Shown: positions 8,463-17,874 of the stretch, one piece after another | Numbering within the stretch: position 1 is the first letter of the stretch | Layout of the letters: each line of letters begins with the position of its first letter | Notes under the pieces: model-generated | Databases searched by the model: none | What the model was told of the DNA's origin: nothing | What the model saw: the letters and a program-made list of their open reading frames with translations, nothing else | NCBI RefSeq assembly: GCF_004331685.1 | Contig: NZ_SJSM01000009.1 | Span: 62,001-126,000 of the forward strand | Direction: 5' to 3' | Source of the DNA: Pedobacter hiemivivus | GTDB lineage: Bacteria > Bacteroidota > Bacteroidia > Sphingobacteriales > Sphingobacteriaceae | DNA: 64,000 nucleotides | Position numbers and translations under genes: made by a program

Positions 8463-8535
8463 AATCAAATGTAGGGCTGTTTAACTAGGCAAATATATAA
8501 TTTAACAAACTTTAACAGGAAAAGTTTTATGGTAA

Positions 8536-8883
8536 TTATTTAAAAACAACCTTATATTGATCCTCGTTAAAGCTAATTAAGATAGGCTTCCCATCAACCT
8601 CAACTACCGGACGTTTTATGGCACTATTATTTTGAAGCAAAACCTCAATCGCAGTTTTTTGATCTGTTACCATTTGCTGTACATCAGAACTCAATTTTTT
8701 CCAGGTCGTTCCCTTTTTATTTAAAACGGCTTCCCATCCAAAAGCATCACACCAGGCGTTCAACTTTTCAGCAGTAATGCCCTTTTTCTTGAAATCATGA
8801 AACTCAGGATTAAACCCATTTTCTTCCAGCCAGGTTCTGGCCTTTTTAACAGTATTGCAATTTGGTATTCCGTATACGATCAT
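8536..8883 (-). CDS. ArsC/Spx-family protein (YffB-like)
   Basis: A 115-residue thioredoxin-fold protein. MIVYGIPNCNTVKKARTWLE has the single-Cys PNCNTVKKA active-site loop of the ArsC/Spx/YffB family, and KRPVVEVDGKPILISFNEDQY is the typical cis-proline strand and C-terminal tail. The single cysteine (not CxxC) fits a YffB/ArsC-like glutathione-dependent reductase or a regulator, rather than classical Spx. Substrate unknown; there are no arsenic genes nearby. I start at the ATG at 8883; an upstream GTG adds two residues. TAATTTTG ends 5 bases before the ATG, which suggests a leaderless transcript. Confidence 0.85.
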   Translation of the reverse strand: MIVYGIPNCNTVKKARTWLEENGFNPEFHDFKKKGITAEKLNAWCDAFGWEAVLNKKGTTWKKLSSDVQQMVTDQKTAIEVLLQNNSAIKRPVVEVDGKPILISFNEDQYKVVFK

Positions 8884-9008
8884 ACCCACAAAATTAAAAT
8901 TTAATTCATCACATTTTTAAAGGGTTTCGTCACATTTTAAAATTTCAAAACAATAGGGTTTGTATTATTGCATCATAAAGGAAATAAGGTACGCTAAATA
9001 TAAATCAA

Positions 9009-10514
9009 ATGAACTCAAAGGAAATTGCAAAACTAGAACTATGGATCGTCACCGGCTGCATTACTATTGCATTTTTGTTCTCTCTTGTAGACAGGGCATT
9101 AATGCCCATAAGCGCCAGTCTTAATCATGCGACAACGGTAAATGGCATCAGTAAATCCAATATCACAATTATTGGCGAAAACCTTATCCCAATTCTTTTC
9201 AACTATCTCATCATTTATATATGCTACCTTTTTCTTGTCTTTCATGTTAGTCCCGAACTAAACAAAAAAGAAGGACGCGCAGCCAGAAGTGTAGCATTTG
9301 TATACCTATTTATTACAGCTGCAATATTAATAGACATTATCAATATATATTGGGCAATACTCCTTGCACTTAAGCTATTGTTTATTCTATTTACATGCAA
9401 TAGGGCAAACAAAGAAAATGGTTTTTACATTGAATCGGGTTTCTTAACCAGTACATGGGTACTTACGGTTTCTACCGTTTTCTTTTTATCACTCCATGAT
9501 CTGATAAAGGTCTATTTTTTATTGGTAATGCCTATCGCAATAATGATGTACCTATACGCCGTCTATTACCTCATTCCGAAGGTGTGGAATAAGAAATGGA
9601 AACTTACAAGCTATTTTTTCAAGATGTTGTTTATCAGCACCACTATAAGTCTTATCCTTGCAGGTATCTTTGGCCTTCTACTTCCTTCCAGAAATATTTA
9701 TAACAATTCAATCCATATACGATCAACATTTAGCTCAATTTCACTCACACTGCTATATAGCTTAGTTCGCGGAGAAGAATTTATAAAAATGACCGCCTTT
9801 GGCACGTTTTTAACTCAAATGCTATTAATCACCCCACTTTCCTGGAGAATCTACAAAGACCGAAATGCCATAAAAGCAGAAGAGATCATTGCACTAAAAA
9901 CAGAACTTGGCAAGGCCGATGCCAACCTCAACTTCCTAAAATCCCAGATCAATCCACATTTTCTTTTTAATGCCTTAAATACCTTATATGGAACCGCATT
10001 GCAGGAAAAAGCAGAACGTACAGGAGAGGGGATTCAAAAACTGGGAGATATGATGCGCTTTATGTTACAGGAAAACATAGAAGATAAAATCATGCTTTCA
10101 AAAGATTTAGATTATCTAAACAATTACATTGCCCTTCAAAAGCTAAGGACTTCAACCTCCTCTGATATCATTATAGAAACGCAGATTGAAGAACAAATAA
10201 ATGATCTTCTTATCTCTCCGATGTTACTCATCCCCTTCGTTGAAAATGCATTTAAACATGGCATCAGTCTCCAATCGCCTTCTCATATTAAAATTACCTT
10301 ACAAACAAGTGGACATACGCTATATTTTGACGTACATAACAGCATTCATTTAAAACAAGACAATGATCCTGAAAAACTACAAACTGGAATAGGCCTCCAA
10401 AATGTAAAACAAAGGCTCGCCCTATTGTATCCAAATCAACACGAACTGATTATCCGGGAAAATGCAAAAGAATTTTTCATTCACCTTACGCTCCAGCTTT
10501 CAGGAAATGACTAG
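9009..10514 (+). CDS. LytS/YehU-type sensor histidine kinase
   Basis: A 501-residue membrane kinase. The N-terminal ~280 residues hold about eight hydrophobic segments (for example 15-35, 60-80, 95-130, 145-185), forming a membrane sensor without an obvious periplasmic domain. The cytoplasmic part has the His_kinase family signature LKSQINPHFLFNALNTLY (phospho-His near 317), followed by a HATPase domain with PFVENAFKHG and GIGLQNVKQRL. It is followed after 9 bases by its LytTR response regulator, so the pair is very probably a two-component system. Signal and target genes cannot be read from the sequence. Confidence 0.93.
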   Translation: MNSKEIAKLELWIVTGCITIAFLFSLVDRALMPISASLNHATTVNGISKSNITIIGENLIPILFNYLIIYICYLFLVFHVSPELNKKEGRAARSVAFVYLFITAAILIDIINIYWAILLALKLLFILFTCNRANKENGFYIESGFLTSTWVLTVSTVFFLSLHDLIKVYFLLVMPIAIMMYLYAVYYLIPKVWNKKWKLTSYFFKMLFISTTISLILAGIFGLLLPSRNIYNNSIHIRSTFSSISLTLLYSLVRGEEFIKMTAFGTFLTQMLLITPLSWRIYKDRNAIKAEEIIALKTELGKADANLNFLKSQINPHFLFNALNTLYGTALQEKAERTGEGIQKLGDMMRFMLQENIEDKIMLSKDLDYLNNYIALQKLRTSTSSDIIIETQIEEQINDLLISPMLLIPFVENAFKHGISLQSPSHIKITLQTSGHTLYFDVHNSIHLKQDNDPEKLQTGIGLQNVKQRLALLYPNQHELIIRENAKEFFIHLTLQLSGND

Positions 10515-10523
10515 CTTTAAAAA

Positions 10524-11207
10524 ATGATTGCTATAGCGATAGATGATGAGCCCATAGCTTTGGATGTAGTACGGTCACACGCATCCAAAGTTCCGTATAT
10601 AGAACTTATTGCAACCTTTACAAATGCTTTCGATGCCATTATCTTTCTTCAGGAAAATAAAATTGATCTTATTTTCCTGGATATTAAGATGCCCGATATT
10701 AATGGCATTGACTTTCTAAACACGCTAAGCACTCCCCCAATGGTGATTTTTACGACTGCTTATTCCGAGCATGCAGTAAAAAGCTTTGAGTTGGATGCCA
10801 TTGATTATTTGTTAAAACCTTTTTCCCTCCCCCGATTCTTAAAAGCCTGTAATAAAGCACAAGAACTTTACAGCCTGAGAAATAATTCTGAAGACACACA
10901 AACACTCCATCTCTTTATAAAAGATGGATACGAACAAATAAAGGTATTAATTAACGACATTCTTTATATTGAAGCCTCCGGAAATTACACACAAATACAC
11001 CTCAACGATAACAACCTACTTAGCACAAGAGTTCCACTCAACGAGATGTTGCAACTCCTTCCCGCTAAAAAATTCATTCGCATACATCGTGCTTTCATAG
11101 TCGCGAAAGAAAAGATAACTAAATTTGATCGAGGTCAGGTCTGGATTGGAAACAAATCGATCTCTATTGGTGCTACATACTTACAAAGTATACAAGAATT
11201 AAGTTAA
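10524..11207 (+). CDS. LytTR-family response regulator
   Basis: A 227-residue regulator with an N-terminal receiver domain (acidic pocket IAIDDEP, phospho-acceptor Asp in IFLDIKMPDING near 53, TTAYSEHAVKSFE, and LLKPFSLPRF with the conserved Lys). The C-terminal LytTR DNA-binding domain (about 130-227) is seen in ILYIEASGNYTQIHL and KFIRIHRAFIVAKEKI. It is the partner of the kinase 9 bases upstream. LytTR proteins usually bind paired direct repeats upstream of a few targets; I did not identify such sites here. Confidence 0.95.
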   Translation: MIAIAIDDEPIALDVVRSHASKVPYIELIATFTNAFDAIIFLQENKIDLIFLDIKMPDINGIDFLNTLSTPPMVIFTTAYSEHAVKSFELDAIDYLLKPFSLPRFLKACNKAQELYSLRNNSEDTQTLHLFIKDGYEQIKVLINDILYIEASGNYTQIHLNDNNLLSTRVPLNEMLQLLPAKKFIRIHRAFIVAKEKITKFDRGQVWIGNKSISIGATYLQSIQELS

Positions 11208-11305
11208 TTTTCCGAACAAATTAGGTATCAGCAGACAGCTAATTAAATATTATCACTAATATTGTCCATTATTATACCTATTGATTTTAATCATCAACAT
11301 ATCAC

Positions 11306-14300
11306 ATGTTTAAACTAAATTTTAAACAACAAGTATTAACAGGCTTCATCGTCTCCCTATCATTTGTTCTGGTCTCTGCAGTAACCTCTTATTTTAGCAT
11401 TGATAAATTAAACACCGATACAAAATGGCAGGGGCATACCTACGATGTGATTAGCTTGGTCAAAGATGTAGAATTTCAAATTCTAAACTCAGAAACTGGG
11501 CTCAGGGGCTATATCTTGGCCGGAAAACCAGAGTATCTGATTCCCTACAAAGAGAACTCCACCAAGATTTTAAATACGATTCAAGATTTAAAAAATGCCG
11601 TTAGTGACAACTCCGCTCAGGAAGTCTACATTGATTCACTTGATTTTTATGCCCATCAGAAAGTAGAAGAAATGAAAGAAGTTCTACACATTTATGAGGC
11701 AAAAGGCAAGTATGCCGCAGCAGATCGGGTAATGACTGGCACAGGACAGGCTTTAAAAAATAAGATCCTCAAAATAAGTGACAAAATCATTCAAGCTGAA
11801 CAAGAATTACTTGTCAAACGGAAAGCAAACATTCATAAAAGTAGCCTTCAAAGCGAAGTTGTGGTTGTACTCAGTTCTGTAATCATATTTTTCCTAATCC
11901 TATTCCTCTTATCCTACATCAGACGAACATTTGATCAGCAGAAAGAAACAGAGGCCCAGATCAGAGATTCAAACCTTCAACTGGAAAAAATATCAGCTGA
12001 GAACGAGCAAAAAAACTGGTTGCTGTTAGGAACTACCACAATCAACGAAGCTATGCGTGGCGAGCAGGAGTTAGATGAACTGGCTACCAATATCATTACT
12101 AAAATCTGCAACTACATCAATGCACCTATTGGTGCTTTCTTCCTCGTTAATAAAACTAAAAACACCATCAAATTTAAAGGAGGATATGCCTGGCAGAATA
12201 CAAAAAGCATCAGACATGAATATCATTTTGGGGAAGGTTTTATTGGCCAAGCTGCTACCGAAAAACAAAATAAGCTATTGGAGAATGTACCGGCAGACTA
12301 TATTAAAGTGCATTCCGGACTAGGGGAAGCCCCACCCAACTGTATTTACGTAATGCCTATAGTTTTTGAAGATGAATCCATTGCCGTTATTGAATTAGGA
12401 TTAAATGAGCAACCTAATGCAACCGTCCAATTGCTGTTAAATACGGTTGCAGAAAGCATAGGCGTTGGTGTAAACAGTGCTAAGGCCCGCGTAAAACTAA
12501 GAGCATTATTTGAGCAAACTCAACAGCAGGCAGAAGAACTGGAAAGCCAGCAGGAAGAATTGCGTACCACGAACGAGGAACTGGTTTACAAATCGGAGCA
12601 ACTGCAAGCATCAGAAGAAGAACTAAGAGTTCAACAGGAAGAGCTACGCCAAACCAATGCAGAACTGGAAGAAAAAGCGCAGCAACTTGAAGAGCGCAAC
12701 ATCACTGTAAACCAGGCTAAAGAAGCCATAAGTTTAAAAGCAGAGGAATTAGAGATTTCCAGTAAATATAAATCAGAGTTCCTGGCCAATATGAGTCACG
12801 AATTAAGAACACCTTTAAACAGTATCTTAATTCTAGCCCGTATCTTAAAAGAAAACCGTCCTGAAAATCTTAATGAAGACCAGATAAAGTATGCAGGTGT
12901 AATCCATAATGCAGGAACAGATTTATTAACATTAATCAACGACATTCTTGACCTCTCTAAAATCGAATCCGGAAAACTAGATCTGAACATATCGCTATTA
13001 AAACCAACGGACATCAAACAAGATGTGGAGGCCTTGTTCATGGAATTGGCCAGAAGTAAAAAAATCAACTTCCAGACTATACTTGACAAAGAATTACCAA
13101 AGGCAATCCTTACCGATCAATCAAGAGTGAAACAAGTGATCAAAAACATGCTTTCAAATGCTTTCAAATTCACGCCAGAGCATGGAGAAATTACACTCGA
13201 AATCCATAAGGCAAAACCGGATACGGTCTTTTTCTCCAGTCAATTAAAAACGACTACTGAAGATATCATTGCCATTACAGTAAAAGACACTGGAATTGGC
13301 ATCCCTGCAGACAAGCAAAAGCTCATATTTGAAGCCTTCCAACAAGCAGATGGGTCGACTAGCAGAAAATATGGCGGCACAGGATTGGGCTTATCTATTA
13401 GCAAAGAACTAGCGCATATTTTGGGTGGAGAAATTCAAGTTAAAAGTAAACAAGGACAAGGAAGTAAATTCACTTTCTTCATTCCAAAAAACAATGAAGC
13501 AAATAATCAACATCATCAGAACACGATAATTGAAATCGAAGAGCCAACCATCACTCCTATCCTTCCCGACCCAAAATTCATCCCAAGTCATCCAAACGAA
13601 AAACAAAAATTACTAATAATTGAAGATGATCTGGCATTTGCGGATTTGCTTAATGATTACGCAAAAGAAAAAGGCTTTGCCCCTATTCTTGCCCACAGTG
13701 GTGATGTCGCCCTTGAAATGGCCTTCTCCGAACTTCCCGACGCCATAGTATTGGATGTTATGCTACCGGTAATGGATGGCTGGACTATCCTAAAAAAACT
13801 CAAAGCTGATCCAAGAACCAAACACATCCCAGTACACATGATGTCGGCAGGAAATGAAAAAGTTGGTAAAGCAAAAAAAGAAGGTGCGATTGGCTTTTTG
13901 AAAAAACCAACAGAAAAAGAACAACTCGACGAGGCATTCGAACTACTGAGTGCTGCACATTTAAAATATAACCTAAATACCGTACTTGTTATTGAAGATC
14001 AGGAACTGCATAGCACTATCCTAACACAACAATTAACAGGCAAAGGTGTTGAAGTAAAACAAGCTTTTACAGGCAAGGAAGCGCTAGCCCTTTTAGAGGA
14101 ACATACTTTTGATTGTATTATTCTAGACCTCAAACTTCCGGACATTTCAGGATTCGAATTGCTAGATATCATCAAAGCACGTCCTGAGTGCGCTCATATC
14201 CCTGTAATCATCAATACTGCGATGGAATTGGATGAAGAGAAAATGGCCCACATCATGAAGTATACCGAGGCCATGGTCCTAAAATCTAATAAATCTAACG

Positions 14301-14791
14301 ATAGGCTAATAGATGAGGTGAGCTTGTTTATGAACAAACTAAAACAAGATGGTCCTATAACTTCTGTTACCATCAGTAAACATCATAGCGGTAAAGCTTC
14401 GTCTACAATGGAAAAGGTTTTAAAAGATAAAACCATTTTAATCACGGATGATGATATGCGTAATATATTCGCGCTATCAAGTGCACTACAGGCCTACGAC
14501 CTAAAAATTGTCATTGCAAATAACGGACGTGAAGCCATAGAAAAGCTAGACGAATCCAATCAGATCGATCTTGTATTGATGGACATCATGATGCCAGAAA
14601 TGGACGGCTATGAAGCCATGAAAATCATCAGAAGCAAAAAAGATTTCGCGAAGTTACCTATCATTGCCCTAACCGCTAAAGCAATGAAAAATGATAAGGA
14701 AAAGTGTATTGAGGCCGGAGCTAATGATTATATATCAAAACCAGTCGATATGGATAAGCTACTTTCAATGTTAAGAGTTTGGCTAAGCTAA
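11306..14791 (+). CDS. CHASE3-GAF hybrid histidine kinase with three receiver domains
   Basis: A 1161-residue hybrid kinase. Order: TM1 (about 10-30), CHASE3-type extracytoplasmic helical sensor (about 31-180, with NSETGLRGYILAGKPEYL), TM2 (about 185-205), GAF (about 240-395), a Glu/Gln-rich coiled coil (about 400-480), HisKA (FLANMSHELRTPLNSI, His near 498), HATPase (NAFKFTPEHG, DTGIGIP, GGTGLGLSI), then three receivers with Asp near 815 (VLDVMLP), 940 (ILDLKLP) and 1092 (LMDIMMPEMDG). All three keep the phospho-acceptor. In receiver 2 the usual late Lys-Pro is replaced (AMVLKSNKSND), so it may be degenerate. The next gene, cheR, starts one base after its stop, implying translational coupling. 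Confidence 0.95.
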   Translation: MFKLNFKQQVLTGFIVSLSFVLVSAVTSYFSIDKLNTDTKWQGHTYDVISLVKDVEFQILNSETGLRGYILAGKPEYLIPYKENSTKILNTIQDLKNAVSDNSAQEVYIDSLDFYAHQKVEEMKEVLHIYEAKGKYAAADRVMTGTGQALKNKILKISDKIIQAEQELLVKRKANIHKSSLQSEVVVVLSSVIIFFLILFLLSYIRRTFDQQKETEAQIRDSNLQLEKISAENEQKNWLLLGTTTINEAMRGEQELDELATNIITKICNYINAPIGAFFLVNKTKNTIKFKGGYAWQNTKSIRHEYHFGEGFIGQAATEKQNKLLENVPADYIKVHSGLGEAPPNCIYVMPIVFEDESIAVIELGLNEQPNATVQLLLNTVAESIGVGVNSAKARVKLRALFEQTQQQAEELESQQEELRTTNEELVYKSEQLQASEEELRVQQEELRQTNAELEEKAQQLEERNITVNQAKEAISLKAEELEISSKYKSEFLANMSHELRTPLNSILILARILKENRPENLNEDQIKYAGVIHNAGTDLLTLINDILDLSKIESGKLDLNISLLKPTDIKQDVEALFMELARSKKINFQTILDKELPKAILTDQSRVKQVIKNMLSNAFKFTPEHGEITLEIHKAKPDTVFFSSQLKTTTEDIIAITVKDTGIGIPADKQKLIFEAFQQADGSTSRKYGGTGLGLSISKELAHILGGEIQVKSKQGQGSKFTFFIPKNNEANNQHHQNTIIEIEEPTITPILPDPKFIPSHPNEKQKLLIIEDDLAFADLLNDYAKEKGFAPILAHSGDVALEMAFSELPDAIVLDVMLPVMDGWTILKKLKADPRTKHIPVHMMSAGNEKVGKAKKEGAIGFLKKPTEKEQLDEAFELLSAAHLKYNLNTVLVIEDQELHSTILTQQLTGKGVEVKQAFTGKEALALLEEHTFDCIILDLKLPDISGFELLDIIKARPECAHIPVIINTAMELDEEKMAHIMKYTEAMVLKSNKSNDRLIDEVSLFMNKLKQDGPITSVTISKHHSGKASSTMEKVLKDKTILITDDDMRNIFALSSALQAYDLKIVIANNGREAIEKLDESNQIDLVLMDIMMPEMDGYEAMKIIRSKKDFAKLPIIALTAKAMKNDKEKCIEAGANDYISKPVDMDKLLSMLRVWLS

Positions 14792-14792
14792 G

Positions 14793-15617
14793 ATGAATAA
14801 CGACATTGAAACCATAAACTATGGAGAACTCGATAACCTCATTGTCCTGATAAAAAATATTCATGGCTTTGATTTCGGCGATTATTCTGCTGCATCCTTA
14901 AAAAGAAGGGTAACCAGAATTATGGAGCTGCAAAAACTAAGCTTGTTCGACTTACGTACCTTATTAACGAATGATCAGGATTATTTTGAATCATTTTTGA
15001 TTGAAATAACCGTTAATGTAACTGAAATGTTTAGAGATCCATCCTTTTACAAGTCAGTTGCGACTCATGTCATCCCTTATTTAAAATCCTATCAGCGGAT
15101 TAAAGTATGGAATGCGGGCTGCTCGACAGGAGAAGAGCTCTATTCTTTTGCCATCATGTTCGCTGAAGAGAATTTATATGACCGCTGTTTTTTTTACGGT
15201 ACAGATATTAATTCCGATGTGTTGGCAGAAGCTAAAAATGGGATTTACAACTTGCAAAAGATGAAACAATACGCGGAAAATTTTCAGAAAACTGAAACAA
15301 CAAACACATTATCCAACTATTATACTGCGAAATATAACGCGGCATCGATTCATCATTCCTTAAAAAAAAATATTCTGTTCTCAGTACATAACCTCGCTTC
15401 GGATGGGGTATTTAATGAGTTCCAGGTAATTTCTTGTCGTAATGTCCTGATTTATTTCAATATCGAACTGCAAAAAAAGGTCATAGAACTATTTTACAAT
15501 AGTTTGGCTAATTTTGGGTTTTTATGCCTGGGTTCTAAAGAGACATTAAGGAGTAGTGAACTGGGCCGCTTTAAAGTCATAGACAAAAAGAACAACATTT
15601 ACCAAAAAATAGCATAG
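14793..15617 (+). CDS. CheR-type protein-glutamate methyltransferase
   Basis: A 274-residue SAM-dependent methyltransferase. The N-terminal helical domain (SLKRRVTRIMEL) and the catalytic domain with ITVNVTEMFRDPSFY and the SAM-binding IKVWNAGCSTGEELYSFA (about 105-122) and VISCRNVLIYF are diagnostic of CheR. No chemoreceptor, CheA, CheW or CheB is encoded in the window. It sits between two hybrid kinases with a one-base gap from the first. In Bacteroidota, CheR next to GAF/CHASE3 hybrid kinases is a recurring arrangement and may modify the kinase's Glu/Gln-rich coiled coil (residues about 400-480). That target is speculation. Confidence 0.93.
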   Translation: MNNDIETINYGELDNLIVLIKNIHGFDFGDYSAASLKRRVTRIMELQKLSLFDLRTLLTNDQDYFESFLIEITVNVTEMFRDPSFYKSVATHVIPYLKSYQRIKVWNAGCSTGEELYSFAIMFAEENLYDRCFFYGTDINSDVLAEAKNGIYNLQKMKQYAENFQKTETTNTLSNYYTAKYNAASIHHSLKKNILFSVHNLASDGVFNEFQVISCRNVLIYFNIELQKKVIELFYNSLANFGFLCLGSKETLRSSELGRFKVIDKKNNIYQKIA

Positions 15618-15649
15618 CGATTAAAACCGCTCAATTAAGAATAAAAAGC

Positions 15650-17242
15650 ATGGAAAAAATTAACATATTAATTGTTGATGACAGACCCGAAAATATTATT
15701 GCCCTTGAAGCACTTCTGCAAAGAAATGATATTAATATAATCAGTACCACCAATCCCAATGAAGCACTTAGGTTATCATGGGAAATGGATATTGCCATTG
15801 CATTGATTGATGTTCAAATGCCTGAGATGGATGGATTTGAATTGGTAGAGATTTTAAAAAGTAACCCCAGAACTAAAGAAATACTGGTCATATTTGTGAC
15901 CGCCATATCCAAAGAAACTAAGCATGCAGTTAAAGGATTAAATACTGGTGCAGTTGATTATTTATATAAACCCTTAGACCCCTATATCACCTCTGCTAAA
16001 GTTGATTCATTTATCCAATTTGTTAGAAATCAAAGGGAAGTAAAAGCTAAAAATAAGGAGCTCGAAGCCAATCAGAAAGAACTGATCAAAGCAAAAGACC
16101 TGGCCGAACAAGGCAAACGCATTAAAGAGAACTTTTTGGCCAATATGAGCCATGAAATCCGCACACCAATTAATGGAATTATTGGAATTACTCAACTTTT
16201 AAAGAGAACACCCCTTAGCGATGAGCAACTCGAAATGGTTAACCTACTCGAGGTTTCTTCAAACTCCTTACTTGGCGTTATTAACGATGTCCTTGATCTG
16301 TCGAAAATAGAATCGGGGAAATTTAAAATCAGTAGAGCACCTACGGACATTGTTAAAATATGCGAGGCGGTAATAGACCTGCTGCGCATACCTTCTGTTG
16401 AAAAGAAACTCGATCTAACCATAAATCTTGATACTGAATTGCCAAAAATGATTTATGCAGATTCCCTTCGTTTAAATCAGATCTTGATGAACCTCATTGG
16501 CAATGCCATTAAATTCACGCATGAAGGCTCCGTAAGCCTAAAGGTGGAGATATTGGACAGAAAAGGGAACAACGTTAAACTCAAATTTTCGATTATAGAT
16601 TCGGGCATAGGCATAGCGAAAGAGAATATTGATAAGATTTTCGAAACCTTTGAGCAGGCAGATGAACAAACAACCATTAAATTTGGAGGTACTGGTTTAG
16701 GACTATCAATTGTTAAAAACCTTGCAAAACTTAAAGGCGGCCTACTCGAGGTGCAAAGTGAAGAGTTTAAAGGAAGTACCTTTTGCTTTACCAACTGGTA
16801 CGAAATATTTAAAGAAACGACCGTGGATATAAAACCTATAGAAGAAAAACTAATACCACTTAGCAATACCAGAATTCTTGTTGCTGAAGACAACCCCATC
16901 AATAAATTCCTGATTACTAAAATTCTGCAAAGCTGGCAGATTGAAATGGATGTAGTAGAAAATGGAAAAGAAGCTTTAGAGAAATTGAGAGAGAACGATT
17001 ACCACCTTATTCTAATGGACACCTTTATGCCGGTCATGAATGGACTAGAAGCGATCAAACTGATTCGAGAAGGCTATGCAAGCGGGAAAGAAAACATACC
17101 CATTATTACCTTTTCTGCAGCAGTGATGGATACGGACAAAGCAACCGCTATAGCTGCCGGTGCCAATGACGTGATTAGTAAACCATTCGAACCAGCAGTA
17201 TTACACAAAAAAATACAAGAATATACCAAAACTATTGGTTAA
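15650..17242 (+). CDS. Soluble REC-HisKA-HATPase-REC hybrid kinase
   Basis: A 530-residue protein with no membrane segment. Order: receiver (ILIVDDRPENI, Asp in LIDVQMPEMDG near 53, YLYKPLDP), coiled linker rich in Lys/Glu (about 125-155), HisKA (NFLANMSHEIRTPINGII, His near 167), HATPase (NLIGNAIKFTHEG, DSGIGIA, GGTGLGLSI), C-terminal receiver (ILVAEDNPINK, LMDTFMPVMNG near 456, ISKPFEP). Both receivers keep the phospho-acceptor Asp and Lys. It lies 32 bases after cheR and probably takes phosphate from the upstream hybrid kinase in a branched relay. Its last 11 bases overlap the convergent pth gene. Confidence 0.94.
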   Translation: MEKINILIVDDRPENIIALEALLQRNDINIISTTNPNEALRLSWEMDIAIALIDVQMPEMDGFELVEILKSNPRTKEILVIFVTAISKETKHAVKGLNTGAVDYLYKPLDPYITSAKVDSFIQFVRNQREVKAKNKELEANQKELIKAKDLAEQGKRIKENFLANMSHEIRTPINGIIGITQLLKRTPLSDEQLEMVNLLEVSSNSLLGVINDVLDLSKIESGKFKISRAPTDIVKICEAVIDLLRIPSVEKKLDLTINLDTELPKMIYADSLRLNQILMNLIGNAIKFTHEGSVSLKVEILDRKGNNVKLKFSIIDSGIGIAKENIDKIFETFEQADEQTTIKFGGTGLGLSIVKNLAKLKGGLLEVQSEEFKGSTFCFTNWYEIFKETTVDIKPIEEKLIPLSNTRILVAEDNPINKFLITKILQSWQIEMDVVENGKEALEKLRENDYHLILMDTFMPVMNGLEAIKLIREGYASGKENIPIITFSAAVMDTDKATAIAAGANDVISKPFEPAVLHKKIQEYTKTIG

Positions 17243-17792
17243 AGGCCGTCATAGTTTTAGCTGGGCCGACGGTAACAAAGCTTTTGATCAGCTCGGCACT
17301 TCTATCTATCAATGCAGGCAACTCAGGTAATTCATCTTTATCGAAGGGAGACAGCACGTAATCAGCCTGTTGTCCCCTGCCAAAATTGTCACTGATACCA
17401 AAGCGTAAGCGTGGATAACCCTGTCCACCACAAAGCCCCTCAATGCTCTTCAAACCATTATGTCCCGCACTACTCCCCTGTAATTTCAGCCGCAGTTTAC
17501 CCAAAGGTAATGCCAGATCATCAACGATCACCAGTACATTCTCTAGCGGAATTTTCAATTCCTGCATATAATAGTTTACCGCCTTACCACTTAGATTCAT
17601 ATAAGTAGTTGGTTTAATCACATGCAGCCTTCTACCTTTAAAACCAACTTCAGCATAATAAGCCAGGCGAGTGTTCGTAAATGTTCCCTCCTGCTGCTTT
17701 ACCAGCTCGTCAGCAATCATAAAACCAATATTATGGCGGGTATGCGCATATTCAGGACCAATGTTCCCTAAACCAACAATTAAGTATTTCAT
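17232..17792 (-). CDS. pth: Peptidyl-tRNA hydrolase
   Basis: Releases tRNA from peptidyl-tRNA that drops off the ribosome. The 186-residue product has the family length and catalytic residues: His20 in THTRHNIGF-type context (HTRHNIGF), Asn66 in TYMNLSG, Asp92 in VIVDDLALPLGKLRL, and SSAGHNGLKSI. It is the last gene of the prs-rplY-pth order on the minus strand, a common neighbourhood. A terminator separates it from rplY, and TATATTTG (17807-17800) 7 bases upstream of the ATG is a likely own -7 box. Its 3' end overlaps the hybrid kinase gene by 11 bases. Confidence 0.97.
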   Translation of the reverse strand: MKYLIVGLGNIGPEYAHTRHNIGFMIADELVKQQEGTFTNTRLAYYAEVGFKGRRLHVIKPTTYMNLSGKAVNYYMQELKIPLENVLVIVDDLALPLGKLRLKLQGSSAGHNGLKSIEGLCGGQGYPRLRFGISDNFGRGQQADYVLSPFDKDELPELPALIDRSAELIKSFVTVGPAKTMTAFNQ

Positions 17793-17819
17793 CTTACCAC
17801 AAATATAATAGTAAACACA

Positions 17820-17852
17820 AAAAAAGCAGCACCGATTAGGTACTGCTTTTTA
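17820..17852 (-). terminator. Terminator after rplY
   Basis: On the minus strand AAAAGCAGTACC and GGTGCTGCTTTT form a stem with a TAATC loop and one G-T wobble, followed by a run of T (TTTTTTTG). This is a classic intrinsic terminator located 23 bases after the rplY stop. Confidence 0.85.
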
Positions 17853-17874
17853 TATTTCAATTGCTTAGCAAAAA

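Noticed and set aside
14793..15617. CheR as part of a chemotaxis operon
   Set aside because: No cheA, cheB, cheW, cheY-alone or receptor gene is present; neighbours are hybrid kinases, so a chemotaxis role is not supported.
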